A stretch of DNA of 64,000 nt from Symsagittifera roscoffensis (Eukaryota; Xenacoelomorpha; Acoela; Convolutidae), in assembly GCF_963678635.1 (NCBI RefSeq), contig NW_026971415.1:44810-108809 (forward strand), written 5' to 3'. Below, in pieces: positions 32,291-41,181 of this stretch. The notes beneath the pieces were generated by a model that had not been told where the DNA came from, searched no databases, and worked only from the letters and a program-made list of their open reading frames with translations. A program made the position numbers and the translations under genes. How positions within the stretch are numbered: position 1 is the first letter of the stretch; every line of letters starts with the position of its first letter.

Positions 32291-33366
32291 AATCAGGGAG
32301 CAATCGGAGGGCTGGCACTACCTCTGTGCGCCACCTTAGCGCGATCCCTGCAGTAGTCCTGGCTGGCAATCTGGTCCGGCGTAAGAAGGTTTCGTTCAAG
32401 TCTATCGAACGTTCGACTAAGCCACTGCCTCTATGGTCTCCGACCTGTGAAAGAATATGTTTATTACCCTTACTAGAACAAAATTGTTGCACTACATCAT
32501 TTTAAAACCCAGAGCCATGATTAGTCCTGATAGATTGAGGAATACCATGATTACGAATATAAGATGCAGGTAACCTTTTTAGCCCCAGTAGTTTTGGTAA
32601 TAAATACAGAAGGAAATTTAGAGAAACGATCTATAGCTACTAAGAGGAAAATCTTCGAACCCTTATCATCTAATATAGGACCGGCGGAATCTAATTGTAA
32701 CTCTTGATTTGGCCCAGACAGAGTAGGTAATGTTTAAGCGGTATGAAAAGTCTTAGCGGGCTTAAGATTTTTACCATACAACGTGCAATCGCGGTACTTC
32801 TCACCAGTATCAACAATCTGTCGTTTGAGGAACGGCCAACAGTTGTACTTGGAGGCTGACATCATAGCCTCCTGTCCTGAGTGAGAGCGATAAAGACGAG
32901 CAAGGACAGCTTGTCTGAGAGGTTCAGAAATTACCAACTTGTTGTCAATGATCACGCAGTTATTTACCACCGCTGCCTTGGGCCTGAATTGAGCCATAGA
33001 AGCCCCGAGCTTATTGAAGGTAGTGACATCTATATTGACAATCGCACGCTTCGTAGGGCCCAGAAAGCGGTCCTCCTCAGTGAGTTCAGCTAAGACGTCA
33101 GCATCAAAAAAGTCTGGCAGTCCCACAATGTCCTTCTTGGACTTTGAGAGTATCGGCTTGCCGCCATTAACAGCAAAGACCCCGATCTTGGCGGCTGTGT
33201 TGTCCTTCCCAGGTCGAGTTAAACGGCATCGTCTCATAGCCTCCAACAGCTGATTATGTCCCTCTTTTCGGGAAGTAGTCCTCGCGGCAACAAAACGAGT
33301 TTTGGCTGCTCGTTTATGGGTTCGATTACGTTGTCGGATTTGATCCATGCGAGAAGTTTGACCCAA
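32291..33366 (-). pseudogene. G2 integrase
   Basis: The ORF 33366-32734 (210 codons) leads into the HHCC zinc domain (LYRSHSGQEAM ... YRDCTLYGKN). The core follows in another frame with QLDSAGPI (first catalytic Asp) and VAIDRFSKFPSV. At about 32535-32550 the second catalytic Asp is replaced: IRTNHGSGF is read where IRTDHG is usual, and a stop follows within one residue. The Glu region is readable as LVERSIDLNE. A single G-to-A change explains the Asn. Confidence 0.8.
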
Positions 33367-34120
33367 CTATCGAGATTTCATCGGAGGACGCGTGCTTGGT
33401 CGTCTAACGTTCGGATATTTCAATGGAAAGTTTTCGACAAATGTGAGGAGGTCAGTTTGTTCCGCCGTCGAGCTTAGTATTGTCTGACAGTCGATAGTGT
33501 GAGTTAAAGTAGAATGTAGATAGTTTTCAGTGAGAATTTGAATAGTATCCGGTGGTACAATCGGGTCCGGTAGATTCATGATCGATTTTAATATACGAGA
33601 AGAAAATGTTGATTTAGAGAGAAAAGATGTTTGACTGTTTCGGAAAGATTCAGGTCGGAGACAAAAATTTCGAGTGAGAGAAACTGCTCAACGATTTTCA
33701 ATTAGCATACTCGTTTCTGATTGGCTAACCTTCTTTGAGCATAACTCGACGCCCTCTATCGGTGAGAAGTTTAAAGGACAAGTTTGCATAACGTGATTTG
33801 ATTGGTTACCAGACCGAGTTCATTTTCTGTCGCCCTCTAGCGGCGAATGATTGGATGAATGTAAGAAAGAAAACCGATGTGAAAGACTAACACCCTCTTG
33901 CAAAAGAGGACAATACCCATCATTCGAAATATAAGGGTTATATGAATTGATGAATGTTAAGGCTTTATTAAAAGGCTCAATGGACCTAACAAAAAAAAGT
34001 TCATCGTAATTAGAGCGAGCAGGAGCCGAAAATGTAGGGTAGCAAGATAAATAATCGACAAAACCCAAAGTGACCCCAGGGACATGAATAACCTCGAAAT
34101 CAAAGGGTAATAAACGATCT
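33367..34120 (-). pseudogene. G2 spacer between RNase H and integrase
   Basis: Open pieces 34068-33820 (beginning GFVDYLSCYP, the end of RNase H) and 33579-33367. Part of this segment, 33383-33762, is the source of the copy in the 3' LTR. No separate domain recognised. Confidence 0.5.
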
Positions 34121-34470
34121 GTTCATCTAGAAAGACGAGATTGATTCGACTTATTATTATAAAATTCAATCAATGCCGAAATAAGGGTTTTATGATCCGT
34201 CAACAATTGAAAACGATCATCCAACAAATAGGTACGAAAATGTTCACAAGCCCAAGCAATCGCCAACAATTCCAATTCATTTGTACTATACTTCGCCTCT
34301 TCATTGTTAAGAAAACGCGAAGCAAACGCAGTTGGGGCCCAAACTCCCGGTTCAATTTCATGTTCGAGACAAACTCCTAGCCCATTATAACTAGCGTCCA
34401 ATTTTACCCGTGAATTTTTTGAAGAATCGTAAGGAAATAAACTAGGATTTTTAGCTAAAATTGATTATAC
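34121..34470 (-). pseudogene. G2 RNase H
   Basis: The 93-codon ORF at 34401-34123 gives KLDASYNGLG-type first Asp, FASRFLNNEEAKYSTNELELLAIAWACEHFRTYLL with the Glu, and LLTDHKTLISAL with the second Asp. This is the best preserved domain of G2. Confidence 0.85.
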
Positions 34471-34699
34471 TTTTGAAGGCATTATCCTGTTCCTCTCCCC
34501 ACAGAAACGACTGTTTATTACATGCCTTTAAAGATTGCCGAAAATGAACTGTATGATTGCGCAAACCAGGTAAAAACGGTTGTAAATGATTTAACGTTCC
34601 CATAAATGAACGGAGTTGTTTCAAAGTTTTTGGAGGCTTGAGTGATTGGATCCCATCATTTTTGGGAAATTTAGGAGAATAACCCTCCTCATTTTTGTC

Positions 34700-35480
34700 T
34701 TATAGTAACCAAATTAATTGGTTAACGGAAAATTCTCACTTACTAAATTTCAGTGCCCAGCCTTCCGCATCGAGTCTCTGCATCACCTTCTCTACCAAAT
34801 CGTTATGTTCTTGAATATTACCTATTGTGACTACTAAAATATCGTCCAAGTAACAAATGACAACCTTTAGCGCTTGTAAAGTACAGTCCATTGCCTTCTG
34901 GAACTCGGTTGGCATATGTGTTAAGCCGTAAAACCCAGTCTTGAATCTGTACGTTCCCGTAGAAACCCCGCACAAGATGTTGAAGTTGCAATGACTACTG
35001 GTATAGGTATGAAGATAACAGCAACTGACTGAAAGTGTACTTCAAAACCAATGATGTGAAACAAACCTTGCCAGGTACATCCTTAGTGATAATCTGAGCC
35101 ACTGAATCGATGAGTTCATAAATGTTTGGCATCTGGTTTCTTGTCTTTCCAGATCTGGGCATTCATCGGCTTGGCGTTCAGAGCAAGTTTGTTTGAGCCG
35201 TCCTTCTTTGCTGTCAACACAATGGATGCTATGAAAAAACTAGTCGTACATTTATCCAGTTTTTCGATAATACCTTGTTGCACTAACAACCTGATATCGT
35301 TAGCAACTCTATCCTGGATATGAATCAGAACTTTACTTCCTTTGACTTGACGCGGTACAAGAGGGAATTTAAAGTTTATATATACTTTGTGATGCTTGGG
35401 TCTGCCTAATCGACTAAAAACGTGTGCATATTTACTGGCAAAGAACGAACCCCAATATTCGGATATCGGGTCCTGAGATC
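34700..35480 (-). pseudogene. G2 reverse transcriptase
   Basis: Frames alternate. Visible blocks are IIEKLDKCTTSFF and LALNAKPMNAQIW early, then in the 34975-34736 ORF STGTYRFKTGFYGLTHMPTEFQKAMD and the catalytic VICYLDDILVV (YLDD near 34841-34852). The first catalytic Asp region lies between and is frameshifted. Confidence 0.8.
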
Positions 35481-35481
35481 C

Positions 35482-36000
35482 TCACGCAGATGAACAGACT
35501 CCGCCCTCAATTGAGTGGTTACCACGCGTAATTGATCTTGCAAGTCTAGACCCAATAATAGTTCTATTTTCAGAGACGAGGAAATGAGCCTCCTCCACGT
35601 TCCAGCCGCTAGAAAAGATCGAAATGCAAATTGAGCCTAGAAGACGAATTGGTTTTTTATTGTAATCGACATACAAAGTATATATAGGGTATTGTGTGAT
35701 GTCATGAATTTCGATAGACGGGTTACGTTGCAGTATTAGGTCACAAGTGCGTTTATTGAGGAACGAGACCGGACTTACCGTGTCAACGGTTGAGTAAAAA
35801 AAACTACGAACTGAACGCAACTGAATACTAAGGCTTCTAGGTTTCCCTCTGTTTAACTTGAGAAGCTCGATACTATTGAACCTGACCGCACTTTCTAACT
35901 GCAGAACGCCAAATTCTGGTTTGCTATCGTATTCAGCATCTATAAAATTGCAGTCGATCGTAGGACCCGATGCCTCCTCGTTTTCGTGAATCAAATTCAC
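35482..36000 (-). pseudogene. G2 aspartic protease region
   Basis: A 172-codon open frame after the zinc knuckles. The expected D-T/S-G catalytic triplet reads STVDTVSPVSFL, so the Gly is replaced by Val. Further on it has LLGSICISI and AHFLVSENRTIIG, typical late strands. G3 reads STVDIESSVSLL at the same place. Loss of the Gly should abolish activity. The ORF itself is intact, which is unusual in this element. Confidence 0.7.
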
Positions 36001-37054
36001 TCGTCGTTTCGATGAATTACAACACTTTCCAAAGTGACCACGTTTCTTGCAGAGATTACACGTAACTTCGCGAGCTGGGCAAGATTTTCTGTGATCCGGA
36101 CTAAAAGTATTACCACAGAAGTAACGATTTGTTCCCTTGGTTGCTCTACGTGTTTTGTCAATTAGTTTGATTTTGAGGATAATTCCGTTTTCCTCGAGAC
36201 GACTGAATTGAGAAGGTGTGTTCTTGTTTAACCTTCATAGTATTTGAAAACTGATCAAGTGGAAGTAGTTTTTGGAACTGAGCGGACGTACTAGCCCCTT
36301 TTTCACACTCCAGCGCGAATTTAAAAGTGTTATCCAAATCTGTCTTTGCCCTAATTAGTTGTTGCTGGACATCCACGTCACGAATTTGTCCGATAAAAGG
36401 GCTTTCAGAGTTTCCCTTTCTTGAGCGTTGGACCAATTTCACAGGGCAATCTGAGCGCTAAGTCGAGCGTAGAATGAAGAGAAAGCATCGTTGTCCAGCA
36501 TGATTACAGTGCTATAAAGCTTAATACGTTCGACAGTATAGTCCCGTTCCACCTTGAACAACGTCTCACATCCATTGTGAATTTCTCGAAAAGGACTAAC
36601 GCTAATATTCGTGTGGGAAAAAGAGTCCGCAAAACGTCTCTTTCCTTTGTTTTCCAAAGCGAAGAACAAACGTGACTTCAATCGCGCCTCAGCTTTGTGA
36701 AAAAACCAGTTTTGACTGATTCTAATACCCTTTCTTCTGCGCTCAACATTCAACTCAGTTACTCTACGAACCGCCGCTTGATCTCGGAGGACTCGAGCTT
36801 TTGCCTCCTCAGCGTCATCGCCAGGACCAACTGCCTCTGATTTTCTGGGGGGGGGGGGGTATCGATGATTTCCGTTGGCTCTACTAAAAGGTCCTGAGGA
36901 TTGATATATTCCTTTAGACCCACTGCTAGGAAGAGTTGACCTATCCAAGATTTTAAAAGTAACGGCGGATTAGTTAGGATGGTTTCGCCCAAAATGGAGG
37001 AATACCTAACAGGTCAGTCCTGTCTTCATTCACATGAACTGCTGGCTGCGCCAT
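36001..37054 (-). pseudogene. gag: G2 gag
   Basis: Starts at an ATG made from the last LTR base and the primer site (37052-37054). Two overlapping frames meet at a 13-G run (36847-36859), so a homopolymer indel splits the protein. The second frame (to 36439) contains RRKGIRISQNWFF, FREIHNGCETLFKVERDYTVERIKLYSTV and FSSFYARLSAQ. The third piece, 36442-36158, leads to two zinc knuckles near 36010-36130 (YFCGNTF ... CPAREVTCNLCKKRGHFGKC). Confidence 0.8.
37036..37053 (-). promoter_or_regulatory. G2 primer binding site
   Basis: On the minus strand, TGGCGCAGCCAGCAGTTC follows the LTR with no spacer. The first 15 bases match those of G1 and G3. Confidence 0.75.
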
Positions 37055-37385
37055 GACATTTGGCGAGAAATAACGAGTCAAAACTTAGTTGTTCAGTAGA
37101 AGTAAATTGATAGATTAGTTGTTTAGTTAGTTGCAAAAGTTAGTGTTAGATACTTTGTTCCAATGTAATCTATATTAGTCAAACTCTGACCAAGAGAATC
37201 TAGAGATTGAGGAAGATATAAAAAGACATCTAACAAATGATGTAACAAAACAACAGAGTGACCACGCACAGCGTGGCACTCGGTATAGGCCATATCTGTA
37301 ACCTTGAATAAGCAATGATAATAATCTGCAGCATGGCTGCAAAAAGATAATTTGTAAGCGAGGTGCCGAAGGTCGCCTCATGACA
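37054..37385 (-). repeat. G2 5' LTR (332 bp)
   Basis: TG...CA ends. On the plus strand it begins TGACATTTGGCGAG and ends CGCCTCATGACA, next to the CTCAC duplication. It is closely similar to the 3' LTR pieces and distantly to the G3 LTR. Confidence 0.9.
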
Positions 37386-37796
37386 CTCACATTGCTTCGG
37401 ACGTGTTCAAGGTGGGTAAAGGTATATTTCGACGAATTTTCTAAAAACCAGCTTAGAAACTATCATTACAAAGTTATTCGATCAACTCATGCAGCGAAAC
37501 GAATCACTTATTCTACTAATTTCCGTTATTGTACTCAGCGACAGTGACGAACTTTTGAATTTTTTTTTCAAAACTAAGAGAAAAAAAATTCGAATTTTTT
37601 TTTGGGAAAAGTCACTATCTTACAACTTCCTTCACTAAAGAGAACTTTTTCATCTTGTAACATTCCTAGAGCATATTTTTGCCAGAAGTTTTGGTCTACA
37701 CTGGTTGCATTAAATCACAGCGCAAAGCTTTTCATTATAGCCATTTTTGAAACAGCAAACTTTGATGGCATCTGTTTGGGGGTTATATTTTGTGGG
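37386..37796. other. Short stretch between G2 and the TIR-element cluster
   Basis: No gene recognised. It ends where a sequence shared in inverted form with 49622-49690 begins. Confidence 0.4.
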
Positions 37797-37842
37797 GTCG
37801 AAATTTAAATCGACCGGAAACCATTTCTGTCAGTGCGGGTGG
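37797..37842. mobile_element. End fragment of element B (CCCGCACTGACA terminus)
   Basis: AAATCGACCGGAAACC then CCATTTCTGTCAGTGCGGG is the reverse complement of the left end of element B at 49655. Only about 45 bp of the element is recognisable here. The following 29 bp before the MITE (37843-37871) are also shared, in inverted form. Confidence 0.6.
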
Positions 37843-37871
37843 CAATTCAATACTTGCCTAGAACAGTTATT

Positions 37872-38076
37872 GGCTCTTTTTCCTTTTCCCCCCCACCTCA
37901 CACGAGCTTCATTTTTTTAGTGTAACGAGTGGTTTTACGAGGTTGAGTATGAAAACCAAATATGTTTGTCGTGGCTTTATTAGTCTGTATCATAAATTTT
38001 CATAACAATCAGACAATGTGGTCAAAAAATTTACATGTAAAAAGTTGCAGGTGGGGATGGGGAAGGAAAAAGAGCC
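37872..38076. mobile_element. GGCTCTTTT-family MITE, subfamily 1
   Basis: 205 bp with terminal inverted repeats GGCTCTTTTTCCTT.../...AAGGAAAAAGAGCC and inner CCCCACCT/AGGTGGGG. The left flank is CAGTTATT, the same 8-bp target as the copy at 49423 (AATAACTG in the other orientation). The right flank has been replaced. Non-coding. Confidence 0.8.
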
Positions 38077-38084
38077 AATTTTGC

Positions 38085-38304
38085 GGCTCTTTTCCACTTT
38101 CCCCCCACCTTTCAAAATATCGATTTTTATGTTTGTTTTACGTGTTATTACGGCTAAATGCGTGATGTTATGCTGTAAAGTATGAAGAGCACATCTGTTC
38201 ATAATTGTCAATTTGTTCACCATGCCAATTTTCATTGCATTATGACAACGTTAAATAAGCTTTTCAAAAATGAGTTTAAAAGGGGGGGAAACTGGAAAAG
38301 AGCC
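38085..38304. mobile_element. GGCTCTTTT-family MITE, subfamily 2
   Basis: 220 bp, GGCTCTTTTCCACTTTCC ... GGAAACTGGAAAAGAGCC, with perfect 8-bp flanks AATTTTGC (38077-38084 and 38305-38312). It sits back to back with the previous element. The interior (CGGCTAAATGCGTGATGTTA, TATGACAACGTTAAATAAGC) is that of the copy that seeded the 200-bp array. Confidence 0.9.
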
Positions 38305-38397
38305 AATTTTGCTGGGTGAACAACCTAATTTTTGAAGAGATTTGTAATTCATGCTTTACACGCATTCAGTCATAATAACACGGAAAATAACTACGAA

Positions 38398-38602
38398 CTT
38401 TTTTTCAGTTTTCCATCCCCTCACAAATTTACAAAAAAGCTGTTCAAAAAATGGTCATTTGGCATGTAAGAAATGTTGTAAGAACGTGTTCACTTGTTCA
38501 CACTGACACGTTTTAATGCAACTTATAACATGAAAAGTCATTTGAAATAAACTTTCATATTTTGAAAATAAAAAAAAACAATGGGGGACTGGAAAAAGAG
38601 CG
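38398..38602. mobile_element. GGCTCTTTT-family MITE, diverged subfamily 3
   Basis: Reads TTTTTTTCAGTTTTCCATCC ... GGGGGACTGGAAAAAGAGC. The interior phrase TTCACACTGACACGTTTT also occurs near 39310, in a second decayed copy starting about 39239. Target duplication not found. Confidence 0.5.
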
Positions 38603-38892
38603 AAAATGGACAATAAGTGAGAGGAGGGTGCTATCCGTGTGGATAAAGAAAAAAATCCATCGGTAATGGACTTAGACCGAAATAACCAGTTGTTACCTCA
38701 TAGAGTATTGATGCAGTATTATAATCTATTTTATAGATTAACAATACAAGTCTGATGAACGAATAAGTACCAATATTTACACGTAAAGCCATATGTGCTA
38801 GTTCTAATAAAGCACTGTCTGTCTATCGAGTCGAGGTCAATGCCAGCCGACTTAAGCGTTTAAAAAGATTTTAAAATGCTATTCGAACTGTT

Positions 38893-39090
38893 GGCTCTTT
38901 TTCCTTTTCCCCCCACCTCACACGAGCTTCATTTTTTTAGTGCAACGAGTGGTTTTACGAGGTTGAGTATGAAGAGCAAATATGTTTGTCGTGGCCTTAT
39001 TAGTCTGTATGTAAATTTTCATAGCAATCCGATAAAGTGGTCAACAATTTACATGTAAAAATTCGCAGGTGGGGGGAAGGAAAAAGAGCC
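38893..39090. mobile_element. GGCTCTTTT-family MITE, subfamily 1
   Basis: 198 bp, same interior as 37872-38076 (CACACGAGCTTCATTTTTTT, GTGGTTTTACGAGGTTGAGT). Flanks GAACTGTT (38885-38892) and GAACTGTC (39091-39098), an 8-bp duplication with one change. Confidence 0.9.
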
Positions 39091-39683
39091 GAACTGTCTT
39101 ATTTGAACAAGCCGTAGATTTTCATAGCTTGAACTAGAGTTTACCTAATCACGGAAGTAGTGCAGGTTTAACAGAGGAGGTGGATTTTGGGATGAACGAG
39201 TGGTGTTAGATACTAAAGGGAGAGGTGTTAAATTTGAGTTCTTTTCCAGTTTCCCACCCCCTTGGAAAATTACCAAATGTACGTCATCTTTTATGTACGA
39301 AATGCTTTAGAAATTTGTTCACATTGACACGTTTTGTAGCAATTGATAAGAAAGTCATTTTAAATAGATTTTCATATCTTGAACCAAATTTTGCGGTTTA
39401 TCAGATTTGACTTCTGATGTTCATTTCTTTACCGGCGCAAAAAAATCCTGAGCATCAGAGAACAAAGTCGTTAACAGCTTGTAATTGTAATACTCTCATT
39501 GGAGTTTCTTTGAGTAGACAGTACAGTGTCTGGCTCATTTCCAGCTTTCCCTCTGAAATTAAAGTTTTGTGAATTGTATTTATGTGTTAAACTGCAACAG
39601 CTCAGCGTGAACAGGTCGATAAATTTTACAAATTCTGCTGGCGTAATTTATGTATTTCATGAACGTGTTTTGTAACAGTTTTG

Positions 39684-39870
39684 GGTTCTTTTTTCTTTTC
39701 CATTCCGCCTCATCAACTGTATGGTGTAACGAGTAGTTTTACAGGGTAAATTATGAGAACAAAATATTCTTGACTTGGCCTAATTAGTGTGCACGTCATT
39801 TTTCAAAACAATTTGGTCAATGTGAACTGTAAAAGTTTCGCAGGTGGGAGCAGGGAAAGGAAAAGGAGCC
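39684..39870. mobile_element. GGCTCTTTT-family MITE, subfamily 1 (diverged)
   Basis: 187 bp, GGTTCTTTTTTCTTTTCC ... GGAAAGGAAAAGGAGCC, with perfect 8-bp flanks CAGTTTTG (39676-39683 and 39871-39878). It lies within an older decayed relative (about 39239-39965). Confidence 0.85.
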
Positions 39871-40045
39871 CAGTTTTGTTTCTGAAAACTCTTTTCTCCA
39901 AATTGTGTACATACCACCCTCTCTCTACGGAAAAAAAATTAAATTTTACTAGGGGTCGGGAAACTCTAAAAGAACCAAGAATTAAGATGCGAACATAATT
40001 GTTGTTCCAAATTTTTTTCGATACAGTTCGCTATCTGCAACGCCA

Positions 40046-40053
40046 TATAAAAA
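40046..40053 (+). promoter_or_regulatory. TATA box of the S1 gene
   Basis: TATAAAAA. Transcription would be expected to start about 25-30 bp on, near 40073-40076. That places ATG 40067 upstream of the likely start and favours ATG 40085. Confidence 0.55.
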
Positions 40054-40084
40054 TCCCGAGATACGAATGTGCAAACACTTCAAC

Positions 40085-40256
40085 ATGCTGACGTCAGTAT
40101 TCCTGTTGAGCTCGCTTGTCGCTGCAAATGGACACATGTCAGTGCGAATTGCGAACGGCGAGAACCAGAAGGTGTTCACGCCATTCTATGTCCAGGTGAT
40201 GCACAATAGCTACGTGGACTACGATGGAAAGCTGCATGAGACTATGCCCGTTTTAT
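40085..40256 (+). CDS. S1 (chymotrypsin-fold) protease homologue, exon 1
   Basis: Begins MLTSVFLLSSLVAANG, a short secretion signal, followed by a brief pro-segment and SVR|IANG. The Arg-Ile junction and IANG stand for the usual R|IVGG activation site, then PFYVQVMH for the first strand. So the zymogen cleavage site is kept. ATG 40067 is in frame but too close to the TATA box. The donor is unresolved: CAG|GTGATG at 40195/40196 is the best consensus, but the frame stays open to 40440. GC content is clearly above the surroundings. Confidence 0.7.
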
Positions 40257-40467
40257 CCCCCTTCCTCGCCTGCCCTGGTGTTCCCCCAGTCTTTTTAAGT
40301 GTAATAGGCCTTATTGGTGGCAAGCAACCGTCACTCTTTTCAATAACTATTAGGAAAACGAGATCTTGTTATTTTTCCCCCTATGGTACCTTGCAACGAA
40401 CTCCACCCCCACGCCCTATAAAGGAAGAACTGAACAGTTAAGCATATGCGACTTTTCAACCTCCTAG

Positions 40468-40503
40468 CCCCCCCCCCCCTCCATTGCGCAGCGGGGGGGG
40501 GGG
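40468..40503. repeat. C12/G11 foldback
   Basis: Twelve C (40468-40479), a 13-base spacer, then eleven G (40493-40503). It could form a very strong hairpin, in the first intron of the S1 gene. Confidence 0.7.
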
Positions 40504-40668
40504 ATAGTTATCAATGTCGAGAAAACGAAATAGGTTCGCAATTAAAACTCACGCGTTGAGGGTTGACAAAGAGGGAGCCATAGTTTGTGGTTTGTGAGTA
40601 TATAATAATTAGGAACAGCTGCAACAACCGGTATTTGAGGTTGGCGGCGGATGTGATATGGGATAAAG

Positions 40669-40861
40669 GGGGTCTGATGGGTCAACTCAACAGGAATGTC
40701 TGTGGTGGTACAGTGTTTCGTCCGAGCTTCGTGGTCACCCATGCCGCGTGTGCTACGAAGGGCGAGGCGGTGGAGGTGCGTGGTGCCTACTTCCAAAAGA
40801 GGAGTGGGAGAGAACAGAGAGATATTAAAATTCCCAAGGAGTATATATTCGTCTCAGGAAG
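40669..40861 (+). CDS. S1 protease homologue, exon 2 (His region)
   Basis: Contains NVCGGTVFRPSFVVTHAACA. The first Cys-Gly-Gly and the following strand are typical, but the catalytic VTAAHC block reads VTHAAC: the His is two positions early and the catalytic slot (40746-40748) is Ala. The exon ends ...IFVSG then AG before GTGACA, and the partial codon completes correctly with exon 3 (AG+T = Ser). The 5' edge is uncertain, as several AGs precede the conserved part. Confidence 0.75.
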
Positions 40862-40965
40862 GTGACAACAGTTTTGCAACTATTTTCTCGGCTCCTTTCT
40901 TTTTCTTTTTCTACTTTGAGGAAAAACAGCCAACCCCTGTTTATGTGAAGCAAGGAAATCATTTT

Positions 40966-41181
40966 GGCTCTTTTCCAGTCCCCCACCCCTTTCAAAATAA
41001 CGAGTTTTATGTTTGTCTTGCGTATAATTACGGCTAAATACGCGTTGTTACGTGTAAAAAATGAAGAACAAATCTGTTCACAGTTGACGATTTGTTCACT
41101 ACGCCAAATTCATTGCATTATGACAAAGTTAAATAAGCTTTTCAACTTTGAATTTGAAAGAAGTGGAACTGAAAAAGAGCC
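40966..41181. mobile_element. GGCTCTTTT-family MITE, subfamily 2 (founder of the array)
   Basis: 216 bp, GGCTCTTTTCCAGTCCCC ... GGAACTGAAAAAGAGCC, with perfect 8-bp flanks ATCATTTT (40958-40965 and 41182-41189). Its last 61 bp form the start of repeat unit 1. Confidence 0.9.

Larger units (their letters stand above)
30025..37385 (-). mobile_element. Ty3/gypsy-type LTR retrotransposon G2 (decayed)
   Basis: Minus-strand element with perfect 5-bp flanking duplications CTCAC (30020-30024 and 37386-37390). The 5' LTR is 37054-37385, followed by a primer site, gag with zinc knuckles, protease, RT, RNase H, integrase and Pol tail, running leftwards. The 3' end is rearranged: two LTR pieces (30025-30341 and 30720-30904) enclose a 379-bp copy of internal sequence. 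Stops, frameshifts and a substituted integrase residue show it is inactive. It is a different family from G1 by LTR sequence but close in Gag and Pol motifs. Confidence 0.9.

Noticed and set aside
32203-33477. Plus-strand ORFs of 70-100 codons inside G2
   Set aside because: They are antisense to integrase and spacer sequence with recognisable motifs.
5440-37054. An envelope-like gene making the gypsy elements endogenous retroviruses
   Set aside because: After the integrase tail only about 0.1-0.3 kb remains before each 3' LTR, with no signal peptide or membrane segment.
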